This document shows, piece by piece, positions 24,601 to 34,858 of a stretch of DNA of 64,000 bases. This DNA comes from Incurvaria masculella. Its lineage: Eukaryota > Arthropoda > Insecta > Lepidoptera > Incurvariidae. A program made the position numbers and the translations under genes. Each line of letters starts with the position of its first letter. The stretch's first letter is position 1. The notes beneath the pieces were generated by a model. The model was not told the DNA's origin. It made no database searches and saw only the letters and a program-made list of their open reading frames with translations. The stretch spans positions 8,884,501-8,948,500 of the forward strand of contig OX335641.1 of assembly GCA_946894095.1 (NCBI GenBank). Direction: 5' to 3'.

Positions 24601-27600
24601 CTTGTATTGATACAGATAATGAAGAAAAGAGATGTATCACAAAGAATGGTGAAGTAGTTATATTTAAAATGTCTGGAAATATTGAAGTCTTATTTCATGA
24701 TAGTTCTTACATATTGTGCACAAAATATAAAAATATATTTGTTCAAAATGAATCAAATTTAAAACAAATATCAAGCGGAACGAGGATACTAAGCGATAAA
24801 AAGAAACATACAAAGGATATAAATACTCAAGAGACCAAAGATCGATCGAAGAAAGAAAATCTGAAATCTCGTGAAAATGAAAGCGACCCGATACTTTTTG
24901 AAATGGAATCTGAAGAAGAAAAAAAATACAAACTTTTATTTTTGGAATATATTGTCATTGAAGCTGATGGAAAGAAAAAACAATTCATTGATAATCACTT
25001 TGAAGAAATGGAAGTATTGCTTATTCGAACTGCAACGGATTATTCTTTGGGTGAAGTATTTTCTAGACGGATAGATGGCACACATACTTTGTACAGTAAT
25101 GATGGAATGCTTACAGTTACTTTTGCAAATGGAACCAGGATCATAAGTTCATTTTTTATCGAAGAAAATGATGTTTTTCCTGAATGGACAAAAGAAGAAT
25201 GTACAGCTTTCGATATTCTGACAACAACTGGCAGCACTTCTATAGAATCGATAAATCAATCTTCAAATATCTGTAAAAGTCGTGACACAGTAAACATTTT
25301 GAGAGAAGAAGATTTTTTCAAAAAAGTTTTAAAGGAAGAAGGATTTTTGTCTATTCAGTCTACTCATATTATAGAACATAAAAATTATGCAACAGTGACT
25401 GTGGACATAAGCAACCATGAATTTACAATAGATATGCCAAATTCTGTATCGGTGACAATAAATGATCAATCGCATTATAAAATGAAACTAGATGATGAAA
25501 CTAAAGCAAATTTTGATTCGCATAATTTTCACATAGATTATGATCCTTGTTCAAACTGTAACCCAATAACATCTTGCGATATAAATATGCTAGATGTAAC
25601 TTATGATGAAAATAATTTCTTAAAACCTACATGGTTTTGGCTTAAAGATTCCTATGGGAAACGCGTATCTATTGACTATGAAGGTATATTAAAATTGCAC
25701 AAGGAGGAATCACCCGAACATGAATTGCCAAAACAAGATGCTACAAAATTTGAATTACCAAAGCGCGAAGATTCAAATATTTCTGAAGAATTATCACAGC
25801 ACTGTAATTGCAAACAATCTCACTTTTTTAAAAGTCTGCGATTTATAGTGCTCCATAGGCAAGTCAAATTAAATATTACCCATTTGAACGATTTAACTTA
25901 TGATACTTTTGCGATTACCGCGGTCGTTAGACATGTTTCATGGCTCGTGGTTCACATGGTCGTTAGAATGTCTCTTCCTGCCGCGTGAAAAGCCGTAACA
26001 TTTTTCAAACATATTTACATTTTATGTTTCCGTATTTTATGAATTAATCATCTATTGTTACAGAGATATGACCGTGTCTGAGCTAGTGCACAAGCAGCTC
26101 GTAAAAGACTATAAGAGAAGTTGTCTTCTGCAACCGTGGTCTTCAGTTAGTAGCTACGATGCATTTGGTGACAATAGAAAGCTGCTTTCAATACTTCGTC
26201 CCATCGACCGCAATGAATCGGAGGTCAGTCAACATTTATTTTTAACCGACTTCAAAAAAAGGAGGAGGTTCTCAATTCGTCGGAATCTTTTTTTCTATGT
26301 ATGTTCACCGATTACTCGAAGACCCCTGGACCGATTTGGAAAAATCTTTTTTTTTTGTTCGAAAGGGGTGATCTCATTTTTTTTTATGAAAATCGGTTCA
26401 ATACTTTGGTATTTAAATACAAAAAAACAACGAATTTTCGGAACCACTGAACCCAAAAATTTGTTTTTTTTTATGCGACCTGACATGGATGGCTAATACC
26501 ACATAACTACCGTTATGATATTAGCCCAATACACCATATTCCCGAAGGAATTAGGTGTCATGCCAGGACCTTCCCTTTATGAGCACGGCTACATTAACTG
26601 GAAGGAAAACACAGACAATTTTTCATTGCCGCTTCGACCATCTTTTCATCCAATGCGATGGTACCAACCCGGGCGGGCTTAAACCCTGGTAGGGGAAGGG
26701 GACCTACAGTTTTACATGGATTCCGAAACCATGGAGCAGGTCGTATTCGTGACGAAATGCACCTATCGAACTCGGAAAGAGAAATACAGTGGTGCAAGTT
26801 GGAATTGAACCCGGGCCTCTGGTACGCTAGGCCACTAGGCTACGAGCCGCTCCTGAAGCTTTCTGCTTAGGGTGAGATTGCTCAGTAAGAGAGATTTTTT
26901 TAATTCAACCGTAAAAGAGGTCTTATTGTACACATTTTACATCTCTGGAGCCGCTGAAACCAGAAATGTCACTGTTAGTTTTTTAAGATGGGAATGCGTA
27001 TGAAGAAAATATTTTTGGACATCATAATATTAGGGGGTAAAATAGGCCAAAATTAACACATTTAGTTGAAAGCCACTCATGTTGAGATCTACGAAACCAA
27101 TTATCCTAAAAACTTAAAATTTTCAGAGTGGCTTCTTTCTACGACGAAAGGCTCGCTCATAATGAATTTTACAAAATTAAGCTAAAATCGAAACGAAGGC
27201 CGATCTGTATACATTTACATACAACACTTACGCAAGAAACAGACTCCCCGGAACCGATGTACCTAATAATATGAAATTTTCTGAGAAATTTAGGAGTTCA
27301 GCGATTCTGGACATTCGTTGTTTTGACTTGTTAGGGTTCTGTGCCCAAATGATGCCAACGGAACCCTATTACTAAGCCTCCGCTGTCCGTCCGTTCGTCC
27401 GTCCGTCCGTGTGTCACAGGAATCTATCTCATGAATCGTAATAGGTAGACAGCTGACACAGAGTATTATTTTGCCTATAACAACAAATAGGTAAAATAAA
27501 TAAATAATAAAGAAATAAGGGTGGCCCCATACAAAAAACGTGATTTTGTGGAGTTAAATCCTTGGTTTGAACCCTTCGTGTGGAAATTTTGTGTGGATAT

Positions 27601-30600
27601 CCAATACTGAATCCATATAGGTACCGGTCTACCTTTCATCAGAAATGAGATTTCTCAACGGTTGCATTTCTGTCAATGATTGTTCATTGTGGGGTTTAGT
27701 TAGCAGCTGAGAGGGTTCTAAATCACTCTTAACGTTCTCTTCTGCTGGACAGCGAGCCTTTCGGTCCCACGTGGGCGCGCGAGTTTTAGTTTAGGTCCCG
27801 CCCATTTTGCTTGCCAGTGAGCTTCAGACGGTACCTATAACTATATAGCTTTGGCGTTCGAGCGAAAGACTATGATAATGCGTTTATTAAACTTTTGATT
27901 AAATGAATTCGGTTTGTTTTATATAATGTGTACAGAGGAGAAGAAGATACAGATATTTAAGTACACTACTAAATAGCAAAAAAAAATAGTTTTGAATAAA
28001 CTGTTGAGCGTTACATTTACATTAAGTGATGCCATATGTATGGAATTCGGCCGGTGCAGTCATTCATGCTAGAAGAGTTTTTGTTCAGAGATTGTTTCCA
28101 ATGTAATAGACACAATTAGAAGTTTCGCTATTTTTTGGTAAGATTATCTCACACAGATCAATCTTAACTACTATTTTCCATGATTAATATGATTTCACAC
28201 GATGTAAATAATAAGTGATTAAGTATCTATAACTTCCGTATTTTAACAGACTTCATTAAAACCGTTTTTTGTTTAGATATGGCTCATGAATTCCAAATTC
28301 ACGTGCAAGCCACAAGATTTGGTATTCAAAGACCTGAGGGCCGACGAAGGCAAAGGTTTTTACAAATGGATGAGGCCGTATGGGAGATTTCAACCGGAGC
28401 CGCGAAAACCTCCGCCGGTAGTCGCACCGGCCCTTCCCAGGGCTCTAGTTCTGAGGTATCGTATTTCGGTATTTTTGTAGTTGAAACGAAATCTAGGATT
28501 ACAGTAACACAAGATTCAGTTATAATTATAAAATTATATATACAAATGAATTATACACCTGAATTATGACATTTGCAAAATAAAAAATTATCAACCTTAA
28601 AACTGGAGTAAAAAATAATTAGAAATAAATCCAATCAAATTTTACCTCAAACTGTTTCTGTCACCATGCATCACTGAATGTAGATTACAGTGGAATATCT
28701 CCTATTGTTAATAATTTGAGGGAACCATATCAAAATTTCAAATTGTATCATATAAATCAATGAAAAATGTTACTAAAGGACGTTGGAGCATCTTTGGAAA
28801 GATGATGACCCGGAATCGATGAAAGGTGGCAGGGAACTGTTCAATGCAATCATCAAATATCTAAAAATTATGGACGAAGACAAGGAAACGATGACGAGAG
28901 ACCCCGTTCGTGATCTGAGGAGCAAGAATGAAGTGGATCGGTATCAGCGAGTTCAGGAGCTAGCACAGAGGTTAGGAGGAAAATATTGATGAATTTTCCG
29001 TTTTGTATTTTACAGAACTGTTTTTAACATTATTGTGTTTCACATATTGCATCAGCTTTATTTTATTTTTTTGTGAATAAGAAATATTAAATTTGCAATA
29101 CAGTGTTGTTAGTTTAAGGGCCTTAATTACTAAAGTATGGATATCTTGTACTGGTATTAATTGGAAGCTGCTAAGAAAAGCACTTAATATGTACTGATTT
29201 GCAATCAATACCAGTACAACATAATCATAATTTTAATAAAAAGCCCTTTAAATGTCGACTAAAATAAATTAGCACTCGGTGAACATCGAGTTATTTATTA
29301 TCATGATTTTAATATTAAGGGTACAGTGTAACATCTGTGGTTAGTGATTATTTTAAAATTAAAATATGTCCGTCCTTATTTTTCGTCTGAGGAAAAAAGA
29401 AGATGGATCTATAATAACCATAACTATAATGCACTTTACACTTTACCCAGTGTATAATTCTTTGCTCCAGCCTAAATTATTCCGTTAATATAATAGATAA
29501 ATAAATAAATTAATTAATATAATAGAATAGATATGTTTTATATAGGAGATATTCAATACGTTCTATGTATACAAAAGGTAGGAAGAAATTATATTTACAA
29601 CACCATTCTCTCATTACATTTGAATAGAAGATCTTGTAAAAATGGTGTTGGTCAATGATAAGTTACATTTTGAGGCTGAGACTAAACATTTAACCTGTAA
29701 CCCAAACAAATTATATGGTAAACTCATATATTTTAAATTCTGTATTAATCCTAATTTATACTTTTTTAAGAACTATTGAAAAAATGGCACTGAAAATGGA
29801 CACGTTTAAAAAAGAACACAAAGAAGAATCAAATCCAGTGCAAATAATAAAAAATCCTTTATTGAGTAACTTTGCACCGCTCCGAGGCGAAGACATTACA
29901 GGTAACCTGAAACACTCAAATGCTAGCAGTTAGAGCTGCATGTAGTTTTTTCATATTAGCAAAACTAAGCCCTCTTTGTATTTATTACTCCGTCGGTTTG
30001 GAATATTAGTCCATAATCATTTAAGGGTTAGTGGATTACTGATTTTTGCATGTATTATTTACATCTGTCTCGACACAATCAGTTTCAAAAGGGCGTAAGT
30101 AAAACCACATTTAATCTATTTAATGCGGCATCATTATGATATATAATTTTTTACTTTTTTGGACCACTGAAATTATGAAAATGAATGTCGCTGATGCAAA
30201 CTAACTCTATATAGAGATTAGTTGGTTTCATTTAATAACATTTAAGTTGGTACTAATTTTTGTTTCCATGGAGTTTACGGTCCTTTGCCAAATCTTTTGG
30301 TAACCAGGGCATTAAGTTACTGCCAAAAATGTAAAGGTATTCGCCACAAAACTTCTTTTAACTGTGGTTTTCAACAGTTGTGGCCTTCGGCAATAATAAA
30401 AAAAAATATTTATCTCTCAGAGGCAACGAGTCAAAACTCGCTTCGGACATTGGAATCTGAGGTGGCGTTACAGGAGTTAGAGAAGATTGTACCCATGAGC
30501 CCGCAGCTGGCGCGCTATTGGAAGGTTCGCGCTGAAGAAAATAAGCAGGAACAGTTTTTTAAGTGAGTTAAATTCTGTTTTCTTGAGGGATTATAATTCG

Positions 30601-31417
30601 AAATAGTTTTTTAGCTGTTTCTGCTTGTATTTTATTGAGAAAATAAAATTATATGTTTCGCATGTCCATTAGATAAAATTACACATAATCTCGTTAGCGT
30701 TAGCCTGTTCTCAGCCTCGGTAGCCCAGTGGTGCGACGCCTTCCGATTCGATAAGCAGGGTAAGCACCTCTTAGCGCGGATGAGTTCTGGATTTTTAACT
30801 GTTGAGGCTGGCTGTGGTTAGGATTCCACGTAAAACTGTAGGACCCTTCTGCTTATTAGATGATAGAGTTAATTCCGCCCGGGTTGGTATCACCGCATTG
30901 AATGAACTATGGTCGAAGCGGCAATGAAAATTGTCCGTGTTTTCCTTCTAGTTCAATGTAGCCGAGCAATATAAGGAAGGTTCCCATGAGGTGTGTTAGG
31001 CTAATATCTGACGGTCAGTCTGGTATTAGCCATCCAATAAACTCCTTCATTTCAACTGTATGTATGTAAATCCGCTGCAAACGTAGATTAAAAAATACTG
31101 AGCATTCGCAAACATAAAGAACAATCGCTCAGACCATTCTCAAAAAAATAATGGGTCGTCTCCCTCTTTTCAGAGAGGTGTTGCGCCAGGGCACCGTTCC
31201 GCCATACTTTGAGAACATATTCGGTGGTGAGATATGGTGGGACATGAACAATTCCGCTGGCGACGCGGTGGCTGCGTCGGAAGACGCCAAGCGACCTAGA
31301 TGCTGCTGTCAATCCGAACCGGAAGTATCATGCGAGAGCTGGGCTCAACAAGATGTCTCCCAACATGATCACGAAACGTCTGGCGCGAACGGTGAAAGTC
31401 AAGAAACAGCAAAGTAG
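21660..31417 (+). CDS. SPAG17: Sperm-associated antigen 17 / PF6 homologue (axonemal central apparatus)
   Basis: Exons: 21660-25858, 26064-26223, 28277-28455, 28779-28970, 29771-29901, 30421-30562, 31174-31417, giving 1748 codons plus stop. Every junction is phase-consistent, and intron 1 uses a GC donor. SPAG17/PF6 is a scaffold of the C1a projection of the ciliary central pair and is needed for flagellar beating; in an insect the likely site is sperm. The assignment rests on resemblance to the SPAG17 family: the FKPPYCKGDGLKGDPENIYD block (about 297-320), beta-rich repeats such as FATLHFISGNKNNELYVHR (about 855) and FWLKDSYGKRVSIDYEGIL (about 1330), and FIVLHRDMTVSELVHK across junction 1. 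It is shorter than the human protein (about 2200 residues). The C-terminal exon shows a possible frame problem (see findings). An AATAAA lies at 31797-31802. Confidence 0.85.
25859..25864 (+). other. SPAG17: Non-canonical GC splice donor of SPAG17 intron 1
   Basis: The exon ends ...CCATAG and the intron begins GCAAGT, the usual context of a GC-AG donor. Joining to the acceptor TTGTTACAG (ending 26063) gives an in-phase LHR-DMTVSEL sequence. No credible GT donor lies nearby, and reading on without splicing gives a tail of low-quality sequence before the stop at 25986-25988. Confidence 0.7.
26470..26868 (-). repeat. SINE, full-length tRNA-headed copy in SPAG17 intron 2
   Basis: On the minus strand the head carries GGCTCGTAGCCTAGTGGCC (A box) and CCCGGGTTCAATTCC (B box, about 26808-26822). 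The shared body follows and an A-rich tail ends at the T-run near 26463-26473. It is very close to the copy at 11608-12030, so this is one of the younger insertions. Confidence 0.8.
27331..27600 (+). repeat. GTCCGTCC-type lepidopteran repeat in SPAG17 intron 2
   Basis: It begins TTAGGGTTCTGTGCCC and carries CGGAACCCTATTACTAAGCC, a GTCCGTCCGTTCGTCC run, ATCTCATGAATCGTAATAGG and a GAACCCTTCGTGTG end. The same order of blocks is seen at 55731-56032 and 62448-62728. Confidence 0.75.
29101..29290. repeat. MITE family B (AAGGGCCTT termini), copy in SPAG17 intron 4
   Basis: TTAAGGGCCTTAATTACTAAAG on the left, and a decayed inverse AATAAAAAGCCCTTTAAA on the right, frame an inner inverted pair (TCTTGTACTGGTATTAATTG against GCAATCAATACCAGTACAAC). 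Related pieces occur at 41715-41765, 46386-46520 and 59574-59660. Confidence 0.6.
30714..31045 (+). repeat. SINE copy, 5S-type head, in SPAG17 intron 6
   Basis: The head CCTCGGTAGCCCAGTGGTGC is followed by GGTAAGCACCTCTTAGCGCGG, in line with the 5S-type head at 16925 and not with the B-box head. The common body follows (GATTCCACGTAAAACTGTAG, CGCCCGGGTTGGTATCACC, GGTCGAAGCGGCAATGA) and ends near GGTATTAGCCATCCA. Confidence 0.7.
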
Positions 31418-32308
31418 TGATGAACATTCTTATTACTTTTTGGTCATGTTCTCATTTTTAGATAGTGTTACCACCCCAGAACTGGAAATATACGGAAAAT
31501 CTCTTCAATACTTATCGTTTGTCACTATCATTCAAACATATTTCTTTCATAATGTTATGTGGGCGCACGCTTTTATTCTTGGGAAATTAATCTTGAATAA
31601 TATTCTCTCCATCCACGCCCAAAACCTATTGCCATTTATATATCGTGTCAACTTATTAATTTTGATTGCTGTGACACTTTACATTTAATATATTTTTTAA
31701 CTTTTGGATTTAAAATTTTGGTTAGGCGAAGTTATACAAATACTTTTTGTTCATATCATATATTGTGACTAGGATCTTGTCGAAAAAAATTTGAGGAATA
31801 AAAATGAGGAAAGCTATGATGAAAGTACGATTAGTGTTTAGACGTTCGGCGGTTTTACTAGTTGGCTCTTACTTGCATCGAAGGCTGATATCATTGACAG
31901 CCGGAGTTTTGATATATCCAAGCAAAACCTTTCTTCGGGTTTCTTGAAGTGTTGTTTTTAACTGTACGGTTATTATCATGTACATATTTGGATAAACATA
32001 ATTTTACTGAGACATTATTTAAATTCGTACATGGTTTGAGTAACTAATACTACCTTCATGTATGAAATGTTATCGATATTTAAAACAGACAGTTATTTTT
32101 GTTACCCTTTTTTCCCCAATTGCTTCGTTAAAATCTAAGCATTGCTTTGTATGAAACTGACATTTACGGTTATTGAAAGTTATGGACAGTTACGAGTTAT
32201 CAATGAATACTCAAAAATATAGATGTGTGCATTAAAGTAATTAGGTAACACTTTTTTTTATCGAATCGCACAACAAGAATTATAACTTGGTTCATGTTGG
32301 TGGCAATC
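31418..32308. other. Intergenic between SPAG17 and the convergent membrane-protein gene
   Basis: AT-rich, with no further plus-strand exon recognisable. It includes the SPAG17 3' region with its AATAAA at 31797-31802. Confidence 0.5.
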
Positions 32309-32314
32309 TTTATT
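32309..32314 (-). other. Poly(A) signal of the minus-strand membrane-protein gene
   Basis: AATAAA on the minus strand, about 90 nt past the stop codon at 32406-32404. Confidence 0.5.
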
Positions 32315-32403
32315 AGGGAGGCTCATTAATTACCTCACCGTAGCATTAACTACAAACAATAAACCAATCTATAGGTTGACCACACTTTAATTTACGCAAA
32401 TCA

Positions 32404-34049
32404 TTAATAGAATAAATATTCATAATCTACTTGATGGTCCATATAGCCGTCGTGAAGGGATCTATCCCGGAACATTTGGTTGACAGTGTCCTGAATCCTG
32501 ACGACGTCATCGTCGTCCACCGCCAGCAAGTGACGCGACGCTGAGGTCACGGCGTCAGCCTCGCCGCAGTCACCGCTAGCTGCGTCCTTGCTCGGTCGCT
32601 CCGATAACGATGTAATATCCTGAAATGTGAATAAGAAACAATGTAACCAGCAAATAAATACATTGATACTTTGCAATGTAAAATGTTTAACACCACATGC
32701 GCACTGAAAATAAATCGTACCTATTATTGAAGATAGCTAATATATTATATTTACAGCTATCTTATGAATTTTCCAAATAAACATATTTGCTGTTTGCATA
32801 AATATCCATGCCTGATAATTCAATTTCAATAAATTAAAACAAGTTCGGAAAAATGTTTTCATTACGAACTATTTTATTAGACTATAATTATTGCCATTAG
32901 GTGTGTTGTAATTATTATTATTTTTAAAGTAATTATTAGTATTATATTTGGTTGGTTATCATGATAGTAGCCGTCCAAGTACAATTCAGCTACAAAATTT
33001 ACGTATTCAACAGAATATTAGTTCCGGCTAAAGCCAATCTTGTTTTATTCATATAGTCCAACATTAAGGTTACTTTATTATACGGTTAATTCTAATTGGG
33101 CTGATTTCTAGGTAAATAAAAAGTAATATTAGGTACACTAAATAATTAGACTTCTAAAATTTGCCAAATGATTATGGAAAATATCTCACTTATTGAAATT
33201 TGACTTACATCAAAAAAATCATCAGGAACGTCCATGTCTAATAAGAATTTTCCTCCGTATATTCCACGAACGATGCCGGCATTTTCCTCGGATTTCTGAA
33301 AATTACAAAAAATATCCTTGATAACACAGCTTTTAATATTAACTGATTTATTTTTTATTAAATACTTTTAGAATTCTGTGGCCAACGAAATAGTATCTGA
33401 ACGAATGACAATTTGCTCAATTGAAAACGAATAAAATCTATCATCTTACACTGTGACACATCCTCCAGTAAAAATTTATGTGATGAATTAATTAATAAAA
33501 TTTATGACAGAGTGAAAAAAGTTCACGTGAAGTTTTTCTGATCATCTTTTTCATGACCAAAAAACTAAAATAGCGTGAATTTAGCGACATTACACCTTCC
33601 GTTTAATCATACTATCCACTATGCGATGCGTCTCTTCTAGCTTACTCTTACTGTATAGAATTTGGTCATTCAATTTGTTTTCCATATTGGTTCTCGACCG
33701 ACTCAACAACTGAAATGAGAAATCACTAAAGTGAATAACATATATTAAATACATACATTTAATTTAGTATTATTTTCTAAATCTATACAGCCAATACACG
33801 TACCGTCATGACAACTGAAAATACGACAAATTGAGATAGTAAAACGGAAACCGATGTGCTACTGTTAGTAATAATATCTGGAACGTTTTTCAAGGGCAAC
33901 CAATATTTCCTCGTTACACATTTACATCTGGTTAGCAGGTTTAGTAACCCTATAGCTAGCCCTCTCCCTAGCGCTTTGTCAATCAAATATAGGCTTGATA
34001 GCATTATCCCAAATAATGTTACTGCTAATATTGGGCAAGCATCAATCAT
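32404..34049 (-). CDS. Uncharacterised 220-residue membrane protein, four exons
   Basis: Exons on the minus strand: 34049-33804, 33709-33596, 33295-33209, 32619-32404. All junctions are phase 0 with good signals (donors GTACGT, GTGTAA, GTAAGT; acceptors TTTCAG, TTTCAG, TTTCAG), and the assembled frame is 220 codons plus TAA. The N-terminus is hydrophobic (ILAVTLFGIMLSSLYLI, about 7-23). A second hydrophobic segment (SVLLSQFVVFSVVMTLL, about 68-84) crosses the first junction. Then come a charged helical stretch (NKLNDQILYSKSKLEETHRI), a FLLDMDVPDDFFDDI block and an acidic tail with VDDDDVVRIQDTVNQMFRD. I do not recognise the family. It lies between two axonemal genes and head-to-head with DRC4, so a sperm or ciliary role is possible, but that rests on position alone. 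Confidence 0.7.
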
Positions 34050-34858
34050 TTTGTTAGTCGGTTATTCACTTCGAATATAACACTGTAATTTTTATTGTCT
34101 ACAGATATAATTTTACTTATTGTAGTTATTGATAATTTCTTGAACACAGAAATTTGTTTGATTGACACGCGTTATTTATTTTTTTAGTTTTTACTTCAGT
34201 TGGTGATGCCTGCCAGATTAGAATAAAAAAAAGATACAATAATCTACATTGAAATAAAACACAAAATATCATAACATACACCCAGATCGCCAACCGGGCG
34301 AACGTTTACAGTTTTATAGCATTTAAACCTAAAAAAATCTCCGAACCACTAAATAACCTAAACTATGTATTTCCTGATTGGGTAGGTATTAATGAACACC
34401 TCAAAATGTATACTCCTTTTTAACGAACATGATATGTATTCAGAATCGACCGTGAAGCAAGGACACATTAATTTAAAAAAACAGAGCTGCAAAAACCACT
34501 ACTATACTGCAAGTCTGGAGCAGAAACAGCCAAACATACCATGGGTATTGCAAGTAATTTCGCCACCCCTTGTATAACCTAGAATTATTTGACATGTTTA
34601 TCATTGAAAGCACAGATTAGCATACATAGTTGAAAGAGTTCGGTTGGTAGAGCACAGTGGTTCGGAATGATACTTTATTTACGACTGTGCCGTTGCCATG
34701 GTTGCTAAAAGTTGTTTGTTTTGACACCATTGGCGTTGTCAGGTTGTTTGACGGATATCAAGCCGAAGCAATCGATTTTTAGTGCTTGACTTATTTTCTA
34801 ATCATTTTTTGAGTAACTAGGATTTTCAATATCGATTTAAATACACGCAATCATCAAG
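34050..34858. promoter_or_regulatory. Divergent intergenic region (membrane-protein gene and DRC4)
   Basis: About 0.8 kb separates the two start codons, which face away from each other. It contains the X-box at 34692-34705 and otherwise AT-rich DNA with no exon. A shared promoter is possible but not shown. Confidence 0.5.
34692..34705 (-). promoter_or_regulatory. RFX X-box upstream of DRC4
   Basis: On the minus strand this reads GCAACCATGGCAAC, which fits the RFX consensus GYNRCC-N(0-3)-RGYAAC at every defined position. It lies 154 bp before the DRC4 ATG, the usual distance for X-boxes of ciliary genes regulated by RFX factors. Confidence 0.65.

Noticed and set aside
26224..26496. Continuation of the SPAG17 exon 2 frame to 26496
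   Set aside because: It enters Lys- and Phe-rich intron translation and then a SINE. The donor GAG-GTCAGT at 26223 joins in phase to 28277.
31418..31688. Extension of the +1 frame in the last SPAG17 exon
   Set aside because: Past about 31415 the translation is AT-rich and hydrophobic (Phe, Ile, Leu), typical of non-coding DNA.
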